Origin: Nitrospirae bacterium JdFR-85 | GTDB lineage: Bacteria; Nitrospirota; Thermodesulfovibrionia; Thermodesulfovibrionales; JdFR-85 | DNA length: 64,000 nt | Reading direction: 5' to 3' | Assembly (NCBI GenBank): GCA_002011745.1 | Contig: MTOU01000013.1 | Location: 186 to 64,185, forward strand | Shown here: in pieces, positions 44,859-54,799 of the stretch | How positions within the stretch are numbered: the stretch's first letter is position 1 | Layout: every line of letters begins with the position of its first letter | Program-made: the position numbers and the translations under genes | Notes under the pieces: generated by a model | Database searches by the model: none | What the model saw: only the letters and a program-made list of their open reading frames with translations | What the model was told of the DNA's origin: nothing

Positions 44859-46752
44859 AGAGGCAGATTTTGACATAATTGTAGTAGGTGCAGGACATGC
44901 AGGCTGTGAAGCAGCCCTTGCTGCAGCAAGGATGGGGTTTGAGACCTGTATCTTCACCATCAATCTGGACACTATCGCCCAGATGTCATGCAATCCTGCA
45001 ATAGGAGGACTTGCTAAGGGACACTTAGTAAGGGAGATTGACGCCCTTGGTGGAGAGATGGCAAAAGTGACAGACTCTGCAGGTATACAGTTCAGGATTC
45101 TGAACAGGAGCAAAGGGCCTGCAGTATGGTCTCTCCGTGCACAAGCAGATAGGCTCCTGTATAGAGTGAATATGAGAAAGGTACTGGAGACTCAGCCTAA
45201 GCTCACTATAAAACAGGGGATGATAGAAAGAATAGAGGTCAGAAATGGCCGAGTATGTGGAGTAGTCACCTCATTGGGCATCTTCTATGGTGCCCGTGCT
45301 GTGATAATAACAACAGGGACATTCCTTAAGGGGCTGATCCATATTGGCCTTGAGAGTTTTCCTGCAGGCCGGGCAGGAGAGTTTCCATCAGTGGGGCTGT
45401 CTGAATCTCTGAAACAACTCGGCTTCAGAATGGGAAGACTGAAGACAGGCACTCCTCCAAGGCTTGACTCAAAGAGTATTGACTTCTCAAAGACAACAGA
45501 ACAGTGGGGTGATAATCCTCCTCCACCTTTCTCTTTCTCCACAGAGAAGATTACCAATCCTCAGATTCCCTGTTATATAACTTACACAAACGAGAAAACC
45601 CACAAAATAATAAGAGACAATCTCGACCGTTCTCCCCTTTACAGTGGAAGAATAAAGGGCATAGGACCGAGATATTGTCCCTCCATAGAAGACAAGGTTG
45701 TCAGGTTTTCTGAAAGACCTCGCCATCAGGTCTTTCTTGAGCCTGAGGGACTCCAGACAAAAGAGTACTATGCAAATGGGATATCCACAAGTCTGCCCTA
45801 TGATGTCCAGGTCGCTCTTGTCAGAAGTATCCCAGGACTCGAAGATGCAGAGATAATGCGCCCTGGATATGCGATAGAGTATGACTTTGTCTATCCTACC
45901 CAGATAAAACATTCTCTTGAGACAAAGTTTGTAGATGGACTCTTTCTTGCCGGCCAGATCAATGGCACCTCTGGTTATGAGGAGGCTGCTGCACAGGGGC
46001 TGATAGCAGGAATAAACGCTGCTCTTAAACTCAGGGGCAGTCCTCCTCTCATTCTTGGTAGACAGGAAGCATATATTGGGGTGTTGATCGATGACCTTGT
46101 AACAAAGGGCACTACAGAACCCTATAGGATGTTTACATCAAGAGCCGAGTACAGGCTACTGCTCAGGCATGACAATGCAGAGTTCAGACTCAGAGACAAA
46201 GGATACCAGATTGGCCTTGTGGGAGAACAGGAGTATGAGCGATTTCTGAAAAAGAGAGAGGCCCTGGAAAAAGAACTCCGCAGACTTGATGAGACGAGAC
46301 TCTCTCCAGAAGAGGTGAACGAGATACTTCTTGAGGCAGGCACAAATCCTATTTCTGAAAAAACTCCTCTAAGTCAGTTACTCAGAAGGCCTGAACTGGA
46401 TTACGAATTTATAAAGAGGGTCTCTCCTTCTCCCTATGGGCTGACAGAGGAGTTGGAAAAACTTGTGAACACAGAGGTAAAATACAGTGGATACATAAAA
46501 AAACAGTATGAGATGGTAAAAAGGATGAAAAGACTTGAAGAGAAGAAGATTCCTGAAGATTTCAACTATGATACTGTGGCAGGGCTGTCAAGGGAGGTGC
46601 TCTCAAAGCTGAAGGAAGTAAAGCCCACAAGTATTGGACAGGCAAGCCGTATTCCAGGTGTTACACCAGCAGCCATATCACTTCTGTTGATAGCTCTGGA
46701 AAGACAGAGAAAAACAAAAAAGGAATATACAAAAGAAGAGGCACAGAAATGA
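44851..46752 (+). CDS. mnmG: tRNA uridine-5-carboxymethylaminomethyl modification enzyme MnmG
   Basis: A 633-residue FAD enzyme that works with MnmE on the wobble uridine. Dinucleotide motif VVGAGHAGCEAALAAARMG, then MSCNPAIGGLAKGHLVREIDALGG, and later AGQINGTSGYEEAAAQGL, are diagnostic. The C-terminal helical domain for MnmE is present. It overlaps the ribbon-protein gene upstream and the unknown gene downstream by 4 bases. mnmE itself is not in the window. Confidence 0.97.
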   Translation: MYKEADFDIIVVGAGHAGCEAALAAARMGFETCIFTINLDTIAQMSCNPAIGGLAKGHLVREIDALGGEMAKVTDSAGIQFRILNRSKGPAVWSLRAQADRLLYRVNMRKVLETQPKLTIKQGMIERIEVRNGRVCGVVTSLGIFYGARAVIITTGTFLKGLIHIGLESFPAGRAGEFPSVGLSESLKQLGFRMGRLKTGTPPRLDSKSIDFSKTTEQWGDNPPPPFSFSTEKITNPQIPCYITYTNEKTHKIIRDNLDRSPLYSGRIKGIGPRYCPSIEDKVVRFSERPRHQVFLEPEGLQTKEYYANGISTSLPYDVQVALVRSIPGLEDAEIMRPGYAIEYDFVYPTQIKHSLETKFVDGLFLAGQINGTSGYEEAAAQGLIAGINAALKLRGSPPLILGRQEAYIGVLIDDLVTKGTTEPYRMFTSRAEYRLLLRHDNAEFRLRDKGYQIGLVGEQEYERFLKKREALEKELRRLDETRLSPEEVNEILLEAGTNPISEKTPLSQLLRRPELDYEFIKRVSPSPYGLTEELEKLVNTEVKYSGYIKKQYEMVKRMKRLEEKKIPEDFNYDTVAGLSREVLSKLKEVKPTSIGQASRIPGVTPAAISLLLIALERQRKTKKEYTKEEAQK

Positions 46753-48269
46753 AAAAGAAGAATCAACTTGCTGACCTCCGCAGACTTATAGCACTACCAC
46801 CTAATCAGGTGAGAAGATTCATTTCAGAGTACCTATACGAAAAACCACCCACTCTGACCAAGATGCTTTTTAAACTCTTGCATACAGAGAAGCTCACCCG
46901 TCAGAAGAGGGAAAATATTGTGAATCTTACAAAGTTCGTTCTTGATCAGTACTCTCCCCGCCCTATTCCTGAATGGCTACTGAATGAGTTAAAAAGGCTC
47001 CTTATCACAGACAGATTATCAAAGGTTGACAAGGCTATCATCTTTTCAGCCTTCAATCCAGAAGAATTACTGGAGAAGCTTGATGGCTTTGATGAGTTTG
47101 TGAACGAATTCACAGAAGTAAGGGAATCCTTCAGTGAGTATATCATAGAGCAACTCTCAGAGAACCCCTCTATTCTGAATGAAATATTTCAGATAATTAT
47201 AGAAAAATCAAACTCTGAATCCCTATTCCAGATGATGTTAGACCTCTCAGGAGCCCATGAACCTCAGATACTCAAATTCCTTGAACTCTTCACATACCAT
47301 CCTGATGAGTCTGTCGCCTATCAGGCCCTTAAAGCAATAGAATCTTCAGAGTCACAAGAGGCTGTAAAGAGGCTCTATAGTATCTCAAGACTCAACAGGA
47401 GGTTCAGGGAAGAGGCAGAAGATGCCTACATATACCTTATGCATCAGTTACCCATGCCTTCAGAAGAGGAGATAACCTTAGAAAGGGATGAGTCTGAGGA
47501 GTATCTTGATATCTGGGTGAGTCTAATAGATGGCAATGGTGCAATGTCCACATTCATAGGAAGAAGGTTTGGAAGGAACAAGTACTTTGCATCTTCAGTC
47601 CTTATGAAGACGGATGCAGGTGTGAAAGAGGTACTCCTCATGTCAAATATGCCAAGGGAGGGTTATCGCGAACTTAAAGAGGCATACTTTTCTGACCTAA
47701 GTTTCTATCCTATAGATGAAAGATACCTGAAACGCCTGATAAAACACTTCCTGAAGATCGGTGAAAAAGCAGGTTCTACAGTGCCTGTGGAATTGATTAT
47801 CCTGAAGAATATCCTCAACTGGGATGACCTTGAGCCAACAGAATACATATATGAAGTGGCTGAGGCAAGGCCTATTAAATACTATCCCAGAGATATGTTC
47901 CAGTTCCCCTTTGAGACATGGTGGATGCATGAGGAGGTTGTGTATGATATTCTCAGACCTTATAGGGATAAAAAGGTCTATGAGTTGCCTGATAGGGTTT
48001 TCTACCGTATTGTTGACCTCTTCATTGACTATGCAAGAAGAGAGATAGTACCAAAATGTGAACTCTGTGCAGATATCATCAGAAACTCAAAATACAACAA
48101 GAGGACACGACAGACCGCCTTATATCTCACCATAAGAAACGAGATACTAAATACCAATATAACCAATTATTACACATCCCACTTCCTGAGCTATGGTATA
48201 GTGGCAACTATAGAGAATACACTCCATAATCTTTCTCTCGGAATTGAGTCCCCACGAGACATTGAATAG
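46749..48269 (+). CDS. unknown 506-residue helical protein
   Basis: No family recognised. The first half (about 1-235) is a string of helices in HEAT-like spacing (Leu-rich pairs such as PQILKFLELF and ESVAYQALKAIESSESQEAV). The second half (about 245-506) is mixed, with IWVSLIDGNGAMSTFIG and EVLLMSNM followed by charged helices. No signal or membrane segment and no catalytic motif were seen. It is tightly coupled between mnmG and rsmG (overlaps of 4 and 26 bases), so a role near RNA modification or scaffolding is inference from place only. Confidence 0.75.
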   Translation: MKKKNQLADLRRLIALPPNQVRRFISEYLYEKPPTLTKMLFKLLHTEKLTRQKRENIVNLTKFVLDQYSPRPIPEWLLNELKRLLITDRLSKVDKAIIFSAFNPEELLEKLDGFDEFVNEFTEVRESFSEYIIEQLSENPSILNEIFQIIIEKSNSESLFQMMLDLSGAHEPQILKFLELFTYHPDESVAYQALKAIESSESQEAVKRLYSISRLNRRFREEAEDAYIYLMHQLPMPSEEEITLERDESEEYLDIWVSLIDGNGAMSTFIGRRFGRNKYFASSVLMKTDAGVKEVLLMSNMPREGYRELKEAYFSDLSFYPIDERYLKRLIKHFLKIGEKAGSTVPVELIILKNILNWDDLEPTEYIYEVAEARPIKYYPRDMFQFPFETWWMHEEVVYDILRPYRDKKVYELPDRVFYRIVDLFIDYARREIVPKCELCADIIRNSKYNKRTRQTALYLTIRNEILNTNITNYYTSHFLSYGIVATIENTLHNLSLGIESPRDIE

Positions 48270-48939
48270 ACACAGAGAGGAGTTCCTTCAGACACTCCAG
48301 AAAGGTCTGAAAGAACTCGGATTTGAGCTCTCGGATAAACTCCCTCTATATGAGAATTACTACAGAGAGCTGAAGAGGTTCTCCAAGGCATACAATCTCA
48401 CATCCCTTGAAGAGCCTTCAGAGTTTGCTATAAAAGGAGTTCTTGATAGTCTCCTCTATCTAAGGTTTATTCCTGAAGGTATTGTTAGTCTGCTTGATGT
48501 AGGAAGTGGGGCTGGTCTGCCAGGAGTGATGCTTAAGATAGCAAGACCAGAACTTTTTATAACCCTTCTTGAGCCTTCCAGGAAAAGGGCTACTTTCCTT
48601 AGACATGTGGTATACAAACTTAACCTCAGCAACACTGAGGTGGTTGAGGACAGTCTTGAAGGATTCTCCAAAAGGGTATCATCAAAATTCCAGATAATCA
48701 CTACAAGAGCGCTTTTCAGAGTCTATGAGTTTGTCAAGAAGACCACACCTCTCGTAGAAGCCAATACCCTGCTTCTGATAAGCAAAGGCCCCAAATATAA
48801 AGAAGAGATTGAAGAACTCAGAGCCCATTACGGTAACATTCCTATTGAAACTTTCGCTGTCAGAGTTCCTCTTAGTGAATTCACGAGATATTTTATAGTC
48901 ATAAAACCTGGAATTATAAAATCAGGTAAGGGAATATAG
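48244..48939 (+). CDS. rsmG: 16S rRNA m7G527 methyltransferase RsmG
   Basis: This 231-residue SAM methyltransferase (GidB) has YNLTSLEEPSEFAIKGVLDSL and LLDVGSGAGLPGVMLKIARPE, then LLEPSRKRATFLRHV. Start TTG 48244 lies inside the end of the unknown gene; no ribosome site is strong, so translation may depend on the upstream frame. With mnmG it forms the common gidA-gidB pair, here split by an extra gene. Confidence 0.94.
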   Translation: MSPHETLNRHREEFLQTLQKGLKELGFELSDKLPLYENYYRELKRFSKAYNLTSLEEPSEFAIKGVLDSLLYLRFIPEGIVSLLDVGSGAGLPGVMLKIARPELFITLLEPSRKRATFLRHVVYKLNLSNTEVVEDSLEGFSKRVSSKFQIITTRALFRVYEFVKKTTPLVEANTLLLISKGPKYKEEIEELRAHYGNIPIETFAVRVPLSEFTRYFIVIKPGIIKSGKGI

Positions 48940-48950
48940 AAGCAAATTTC

Positions 48951-50147
48951 TCAGAGTTGTACCTTAACCCCTTTGAGTCTTGCCACATGGGCCACATCCT
49001 TATCACCCCTGCCAGAGAGATTAACCACAATAATGCTATTCCGGGACATGGTTGGTGCAATCTTCACAACCTCTGCCAGTGCATGGGCAGACTCAAGAGC
49101 AGGAATTATCCCTTCTGTCTTTGACAGGAGCTCAAAAGCCTTGAGGGCCTCTCTGTCTGTAGCATAGGTATACTTTACCCTGCCTCTGTCATGGAGAAAG
49201 GCATGTTCAGGACCTACAGAAGCATAATCAAGCCCTGCAGATACAGAATGGGTACCAAGGACATTACCATCACTGTTCTGTAAAAGATAGCTCTTACATC
49301 CCTGAAACACCCCCACTGAACCGCCTGCAAATCGGGCTGCATGTTTGCCACTTCTTATTCCCCTGCCACCAGCCTCAACCCCTATCATCTTTACATCTTC
49401 ATTCTTCAGGAATGCATAGAACAGTCCCATCGCATTGCTCCCACCACCAACACAGGCAATGAGAAGATCGGGCAGACGTCCCTCTGCCTTGAGTATCTGC
49501 CTCTTCGTTTCCCTGCCTATCACAGCCTGAAACTCTTTAACCAGTGTTGGGTATGGATGAGGACCGAAAACTGTACCAAGCACATAGTGAGTAGTACGGA
49601 CATTTGTGGTCCAGTCTCTAAGGGCCTCATTAATCGCATCCTTCAATGTCTTTGAGCCTGAAGCCACCTCTGTCACCTTTGCACCGAGAAGCTCCATCCG
49701 AAAGACATTAAGGGCCTGCCGTTTCATATCCTCAGAGCCCATATATATCTCACACCTAAGGCCCACAAAGGCAGCTCCTGTGGCAGTAGCCACTCCATGC
49801 TGTCCTGCACCTGTCTCTGCAATCAACCGTTTCTTGCCCATCCTCTTTGCGAGAAGTGCCTGCCCCAAGGCATTGTTGATCTTATGCGCCCCTGTATGGG
49901 TGAGATCCTCTCTTTTTAGATATATCTTTGCTCCTCCAAGATACTCTGTAAGATTCTTTGCAAAATAAAGAGGGGTTGGCCTGCCTACATACTCTCTCAG
50001 TAGATACTCAAACTCCTTCATAAACTCCTTGTCTCTGACAGCGTCCTGAAAGGCCCTGTCCAGCTCCTCCAAAGCAGGTATCAGGGTCTCTGGGACAAAC
50101 CTTCCGCCATACTGTCCAAAATATCCTCTTCTGTTTCTCCTGCCCAT
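48951..50147 (-). CDS. trpB: tryptophan synthase beta subunit TrpB
   Basis: This 398-residue PLP enzyme condenses indole with serine. The PLP lysine is in [47 protein letters not shown] and GRGDKD are all intact. ggagatataa precedes the ATG. No trpA is adjacent on either side, which is unusual. Confidence 0.97.
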   Translation of the reverse strand: MGRRNRRGYFGQYGGRFVPETLIPALEELDRAFQDAVRDKEFMKEFEYLLREYVGRPTPLYFAKNLTEYLGGAKIYLKREDLTHTGAHKINNALGQALLAKRMGKKRLIAETGAGQHGVATATGAAFVGLRCEIYMGSEDMKRQALNVFRMELLGAKVTEVASGSKTLKDAINEALRDWTTNVRTTHYVLGTVFGPHPYPTLVKEFQAVIGRETKRQILKAEGRLPDLLIACVGGGSNAMGLFYAFLKNEDVKMIGVEAGGRGIRSGKHAARFAGGSVGVFQGCKSYLLQNSDGNVLGTHSVSAGLDYASVGPEHAFLHDRGRVKYTYATDREALKAFELLSKTEGIIPALESAHALAEVVKIAPTMSRNSIIVVNLSGRGDKDVAHVARLKGVKVQL

Positions 50148-50196
50148 TTATATCTCCTGATTGCTGGATAGAGATATTGTAACATAAGGAAGTCAG

Positions 50197-50763
50197 TTAT
50201 TTTTTCTTCAGCAGAACTGCCCTGGAAAGAGATACCTTTAACTCTCTCTCCACTTTAAAACCCGCAGATTCAGCCATTTTGATGAAGGAAGAGAATGACT
50301 CTTGGGATACATGACCTTTTGGCTCTGCATATACTATAAGACCATCCTCTTTAATCACCTGGTATAGTTGTTGAAAAAGTCCTTCAGGGTCTTTCACCTC
50401 ATGTACTACTGCAAAAAGGAGTGCCAAGTCTATATCTGATTGATATCTATCAAGCCTTAGGGAATCCTCAACAGATACCACTGTCTCTATTCTGTCAGAG
50501 ACACCGGCTTTCTCTGCTCGTCTTTTCAGCACCTCCAACATAGAGGCCTGCAGATCAACAGCAATAACCCTGCCCTCTGGTCCCACCATCTTGGCAATCT
50601 CCAGCGTGAAGAAACCCATTCCTGAGCCGATATCCACAACTTTCATCCCCTTCTTTACAAAAGGTGAAAGTATTTTCTCAGGACTATGAATTATCCTTCT
50701 GAGGGGACATGCAAGGAGATACCCTGCCCAGACCGGACATATATGACCCTTCTCTTTCGACAT
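50197..50763 (-). CDS. class I SAM-dependent methyltransferase
   Basis: This 188-residue protein has VVDIGSGMGFFTLEIAK (SAM site), VIAVDLQASMLEVLKRRAE, FAVVHEV and a C-terminal helical end. It has the early Cys pattern HICPVWAGYLLACPLRR, seen in small methyltransferases near metabolic genes. The substrate is unknown. It lies 49 bases upstream of trpB on the same strand. Confidence 0.82.
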   Translation of the reverse strand: MSKEKGHICPVWAGYLLACPLRRIIHSPEKILSPFVKKGMKVVDIGSGMGFFTLEIAKMVGPEGRVIAVDLQASMLEVLKRRAEKAGVSDRIETVVSVEDSLRLDRYQSDIDLALLFAVVHEVKDPEGLFQQLYQVIKEDGLIVYAEPKGHVSQESFSSFIKMAESAGFKVERELKVSLSRAVLLKKK

Positions 50764-50869
50764 CTCTTAAATCATAAAGAATATCTAAGTAGTATGTAAA
50801 GTTGGTTGTACTTTGGTTCAAAGACCTCCTTGCTTGAGTGATAGGACTTTGGCATATTCATTAACTAAT

Positions 50870-50898
50870 TTGACAAAAGTGGGGTAGACTGCTACAAT
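50870..50898 (+). promoter_or_regulatory. strong sigma70-type promoter for hflK-hflC
   Basis: TTGACA (50870-50875), a 17-base spacer and TACAAT (50893-50898). The leader to hflK would be about 118 bases, and the only ribosome site near the gene is aaaaaggagataata. The full gap from the methyltransferase to hflK (50764-51022) holds little else, apart from a 35-codon ORF at 50897-51004 that starts inside the -10 box. Confidence 0.8.
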
Positions 50899-51022
50899 GA
50901 AAGTGGAAGTTAAATTTGAAGAAGGGGAAGAAGAGCCATTTTCTTTCTCAGCCCAACTCTCTCCTCGCTTCTTTAATTTCCTCAGGATGTCTATAAATAT
51001 TTAAGAAAAAGGAGATAATATT

Positions 51023-52009
51023 ATGGAGCAAAAGACACCATTTGAGTTAAAGAATCTAAGAAACCTCCATTTGCCCAAAGCCAATTTTAGGAAGTTCAGT
51101 TGGGGTATAGTTGCAATCCTGTTTGCGATTTTTCTGTATTCTTCATGGTTCACTGTTGATACAGAAGAGGTTGGAGTTGTCCTCCGATTTGGAAAATTTG
51201 CTCGTACAGTCGATCCTGGTCTGAATTTTAAACTGCCCTTTGGGATCGAAAAGGTTTACAAGGTACCAGTTGAGCGACAGTTAAAGCTTGAATTCGGTTT
51301 TAGAACAGCCTCACCTGGTATTAAAACTGAGTATTCTACCAGAAAGTATCCAGAGGAGTCTTTAATGCTCACAGGTGATCTGAATGCTGCTGAAGTTGAA
51401 TGGATCGTACAATTCCGGATCAAAGACCCTTATAACTTTTTATTTCGTGTAAGAAATGCAGTCTCAACCTTTCGAGACATCAATGAAGCAGTTATGCGTG
51501 AGGTTGTTGGTGATCGTACAGTAGACGAGGTATTGACCATTGGACGTCAAGAGGTAGCCAGTGCTGTTACCTTAAAACTTCAGGAACTATCTGATCAATA
51601 TGAGATGGGGATAAAAGTGGACCAGGTAGTGTTGCAGGATGTCAATCCACCTGAACCTGTAAAACCTGCCTTTAATGAAGTTAATGAGGCCCAGCAGGAA
51701 CGGGAAAAATTGATCAATCAGGCCAAATCTGAATATAACAAAGTAATTCCAAAGGCACGGGGTGAAGCAGACAGGACTATTGAGGTAGCAAGAGGGTATG
51801 CATTGGAAAGAGTTAATAATGCGCGTGGTGAAGCAGCAAGATTCAATGCTGTTTACAAAGAGTATGTGAAGGCAGAAGAAGTAACGCGTCAGCGTATTTA
51901 CTTAGAAACGATGAATGATATATTGCAAAAGGTGGGAAGAAAGTTGATTACTGACGATGAAATCACAGGGGTCTTGCCTCTGTTTCAGTTTAAGAAAGAA
52001 GGAGAATAA
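51023..52009 (+). CDS. hflK: HflK-like membrane prohibitin-family protein
   Basis: This 328-residue SPFH protein has one N-terminal membrane helix (about 30-46) and the SPFH domain with VDTEEVGVVLRFGKFARTVDPGL. A coiled-coil end follows (KLINQAKSEYNK, EADRTIEVARGYALERV). With HflC it forms an inner-membrane complex around FtsH. Codons such as cgt and cgg are more frequent than in neighbouring genes. hflC starts 4 bases later. Confidence 0.92.
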   Translation: MEQKTPFELKNLRNLHLPKANFRKFSWGIVAILFAIFLYSSWFTVDTEEVGVVLRFGKFARTVDPGLNFKLPFGIEKVYKVPVERQLKLEFGFRTASPGIKTEYSTRKYPEESLMLTGDLNAAEVEWIVQFRIKDPYNFLFRVRNAVSTFRDINEAVMREVVGDRTVDEVLTIGRQEVASAVTLKLQELSDQYEMGIKVDQVVLQDVNPPEPVKPAFNEVNEAQQEREKLINQAKSEYNKVIPKARGEADRTIEVARGYALERVNNARGEAARFNAVYKEYVKAEEVTRQRIYLETMNDILQKVGRKLITDDEITGVLPLFQFKKEGE

Positions 52010-52012
52010 ATA

Positions 52013-52966
52013 ATGAAAAAAATAAAGTATATAGTAGTTGGAGGAGTTGTCTTTCTTGCCTTTATCGGTATTGTCTCCTCTGCATTCATTGTGAATGAAA
52101 CACATCAGGTCATAATTACACAATTTGGCAAACCAGTAGGTAAGCCAATCACAAAACCAGGTATACATTTTAAGATCCCTATCATCCAGAAGGCCCACTT
52201 TTTTGATAAGCGTTTTCTGGAATGGGACGGTGACCCTAATCAGGTACCCACAAAGGACAAGAGATTTATATGGGTAGATACTTATGCGCGCTGGAGAATA
52301 AAGGACCCTCTGCTATTCTTTCAGCGTGTGAGAGACGAACGGGGTGCCCAGTCCCGATTGGACGATATTCTGGATGGAGAAACCCGGAATGCAATTGCTA
52401 AACATGTTTTGGTTGAATTAGTCCGTACCACCAACAGGGAATATCTAACAAGCGAAGACCTATTAGCAGGTGAAGTAGCCAAGAGCTTAGATAAAATCAG
52501 ATATGGCAGAGAAACTATAACCCGTTCCATTCTTGAAGCAGCCTCCAAACGCACTCTTGAACTCGGAATTGAACTGCTTGACCTGAGATTTAAGCGAATT
52601 AATTATGTAGAAGAAGTGCAGAAGAAGATATTTGAGCGAATGATTTCTGAACGTAAGAGGATAGCAGACAAGTTCCGTTCAGAAGGCCAGGGCGAGGCTT
52701 CTAAAATTCTGGGCAACAAAGAGCGTGAATTAAAGAAGATTCAATCCAGGGCATATAGAACAGCGCAGGAGATTATGGGCAAGGCTGATGCTGAAGCAAC
52801 AGCAATTTATGCCCAGGCCTATAATCAGAGTCTGGAATCGAGGAAATTTTATACCTTTCTAAAAACCATGGAAACATATAGAACCACATTCTCTGAAAAA
52901 GACTGGCTGATTTTATCCACAAAAGGAGATTTCTTCATATATTTAAAGAAACAAGCAGGCAGATAG
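52013..52966 (+). CDS. hflC: HflC-like membrane prohibitin-family protein
   Basis: A 317-residue SPFH partner of HflK: N-terminal helix (about 6-26), FIVNETHQVIITQFGKPVG, then a long helix with RKRIADKFRSEGQGEA and the TAQEIMGKADAEATAIYAQA segment. agaaggagaataaata spans the junction and gives the ribosome site. No ftsH lies in the window. Confidence 0.93.
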   Translation: MKKIKYIVVGGVVFLAFIGIVSSAFIVNETHQVIITQFGKPVGKPITKPGIHFKIPIIQKAHFFDKRFLEWDGDPNQVPTKDKRFIWVDTYARWRIKDPLLFFQRVRDERGAQSRLDDILDGETRNAIAKHVLVELVRTTNREYLTSEDLLAGEVAKSLDKIRYGRETITRSILEAASKRTLELGIELLDLRFKRINYVEEVQKKIFERMISERKRIADKFRSEGQGEASKILGNKERELKKIQSRAYRTAQEIMGKADAEATAIYAQAYNQSLESRKFYTFLKTMETYRTTFSEKDWLILSTKGDFFIYLKKQAGR

Positions 52967-53051
52967 AGGTTTTTTAAAGTCTGTAAAGGGCTTACTTTCA
53001 ATAAGCCTTCAGCAGCCTTAGTAAAACCGGAATTATATGAAGGTGATAAGA

Positions 53052-54059
53052 TCACCAGTAGTGTTCTGGCAGAGGCTTAGACAGAATCCTTTTATACTCT
53101 ACATAGGGAAGTTTTGACTGCCAGTTATCAGTAACTATCCCTATAACTATCACCATGTAAAAAACCGCTAAGAGAGAGACTATATATACTGCTGGCTTTA
53201 AGAACCTTCTTTTTGTAAGGGTCCAGATACTCGCCTTCAACGCCTCTGAAGGACAATGGCTTACACAGGTAAGACATCCAAAACACTCTGGCGAATGAAC
53301 TACAACTTTACGCTTTACATCTATAAGAGAAGGACAGTTCTTTGAACACTTCCCACAGCCAACACATTCCTCGGGATCCCTTTTTATCTTTGTAGGACTC
53401 AACAGACTTACCAGCCCCAGCAGTGCTCCATAAGGGCACAGATATCTACACCAGAAGTTTTTGAAGACCAGACTGAGCATGGCCGTTACCAACAGAAACA
53501 CTGCCGTGGTAGTAGACATCTCTGTAAAGAACTTCATGGTCTTTATATCTACTATCTTGTAATAATCAGAGATAAAGAACAAGGCCATCATACTGGGAGA
53601 TATGGTTATCCCTATAACAAAAAGAAAAAATGCCATTACAAGATACTTAATTGACCTTAAAGGTATGTCCATCACCTTTGGTATAACCAAATTTCTACCA
53701 AAGACTCTCCTGCCCACCATCCATAGGTATTGAGAAAGGGTTCCTATAGGACAGATCCATCCACAAAAGCCTTTTTTAAAAAGGAATGATACACCCACTA
53801 TAGTCACAAACATTATCATAGCTGCAGGGTGTATGGGCTCTACGATACCTGTAAATAGGAAATATTTAAAAGACATAAATCCTGCAATGGGAAGAAATCC
53901 CTCTACAGAAGGAGGTCTTTCAACAAATGGATATCCCTCTGCTTCAAAATGGAGTACAAACTGGTAGAATCTATACCCTATAAAGATACAGAATCCGAGA
54001 AACCATCCTTGAACCCCATATCGAAGATACCGTATATATCTTCTTTGGCTCTCTCTCAT
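53052..54059 (-). CDS. 4Fe-4S polyferredoxin membrane protein (NapH/CcoG-like)
   Basis: This 335-residue protein has about five or six helices, two conserved membrane-edge cysteine patterns (FCGWICPIGTL and WCRYLCPYGALLG) and two ferredoxin clusters (CVGCGKCSKNCP, CFGCLTCVSHCP). The family passes electrons across or along the membrane. The start at 54059 gives MRESQRRYIRYLRYG. No partner genes are next to it, so the electron acceptor is unknown. Confidence 0.88.
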   Translation of the reverse strand: MRESQRRYIRYLRYGVQGWFLGFCIFIGYRFYQFVLHFEAEGYPFVERPPSVEGFLPIAGFMSFKYFLFTGIVEPIHPAAMIMFVTIVGVSFLFKKGFCGWICPIGTLSQYLWMVGRRVFGRNLVIPKVMDIPLRSIKYLVMAFFLFVIGITISPSMMALFFISDYYKIVDIKTMKFFTEMSTTTAVFLLVTAMLSLVFKNFWCRYLCPYGALLGLVSLLSPTKIKRDPEECVGCGKCSKNCPSLIDVKRKVVVHSPECFGCLTCVSHCPSEALKASIWTLTKRRFLKPAVYIVSLLAVFYMVIVIGIVTDNWQSKLPYVEYKRILSKPLPEHYW

Positions 54060-54197
54060 ATAATTATTCTGGAGTCTTTAAACAAGACTGAGGTATGATC
54101 TAAATCATTGTTACTTTAATAACCAATTCACAGAATCTCCAAAAAATTTGTAAAATACACCTAAAATATTTAAAAACTTCAATAAAGGAGGAGAATC
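54060..54197. other. gap before the macrodomain gene
   Basis: 138 bases between divergent genes. A/T-rich, with aaaggaggagaatc before the next start; I cannot pick a clear promoter. Confidence 0.35.
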
Positions 54198-54737
54198 ATG
54201 GAAGTTATAATGGAGAAAAAGGTAGGAGACAGAGTTCTCAGGCTTGTCAAGGGTGACATAACAGAGAGAGATGTGGATGCGATAGTGAATGCTGCAAACT
54301 CCCATCTCAAACATGGCGGGGGTGTGGCTGGAGCTATTGTGAGAAAAGGAGGAGATATTATACAGCAGGAGAGTGACAAGATTGGTTATGTACCTGTCGG
54401 TTCAGCTGCAATAACAACTGCTGGGAAGCTACCTTGCAAGGCAGTAATACACGCTGTAGGCCCAAGAATGGGAGAGGGAGATGAGGACAACAAGCTCCGG
54501 AATGCTGTTATAAGCAGCCTCAAATTAGCCACTGAGAAGGGGTTCAAGAGTATCTCTATGCCAGCAATAAGCTCTGGAATCTTTGGATTTCCAAAAGACA
54601 GATGTGCCAAAATACTTGTGAGTGAATCAAAGAGGTTCTTAGAAGAAAATCCCCAGAGTTCACTTCAGATTGTGGAATTCTGTATCTTTGATGATGCTAC
54701 CCTTAAACACTTTGTTGAAGAGTTCAATAAGCTCTAA
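54198..54737 (+). CDS. macrodomain protein (ADP-ribose-binding)
   Basis: This 179-residue stand-alone macrodomain shows LVKGDITERDVDAIVNAANSH, GGGVAGAIVRKGG and ISSGIFGFPKDRCAKIL. It probably binds or deacetylates ADP-ribose derivatives. The ATG at 54198 has aaaggaggagaatc ahead. No ADP-ribosyltransferase is adjacent. Confidence 0.92.
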   Translation: MEVIMEKKVGDRVLRLVKGDITERDVDAIVNAANSHLKHGGGVAGAIVRKGGDIIQQESDKIGYVPVGSAAITTAGKLPCKAVIHAVGPRMGEGDEDNKLRNAVISSLKLATEKGFKSISMPAISSGIFGFPKDRCAKILVSESKRFLEENPQSSLQIVEFCIFDDATLKHFVEEFNKL

Positions 54738-54799
54738 AGATTTCGAATTAAAACTAAGGCACTCTGCAAAGTCAGAGAAGAGAGGATTGTACTACTGGT

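Noticed and set aside
53000-53040. Terminator after hflC
   Set aside because: An imperfect stem is present but has no T-run on either strand, so it was not called.
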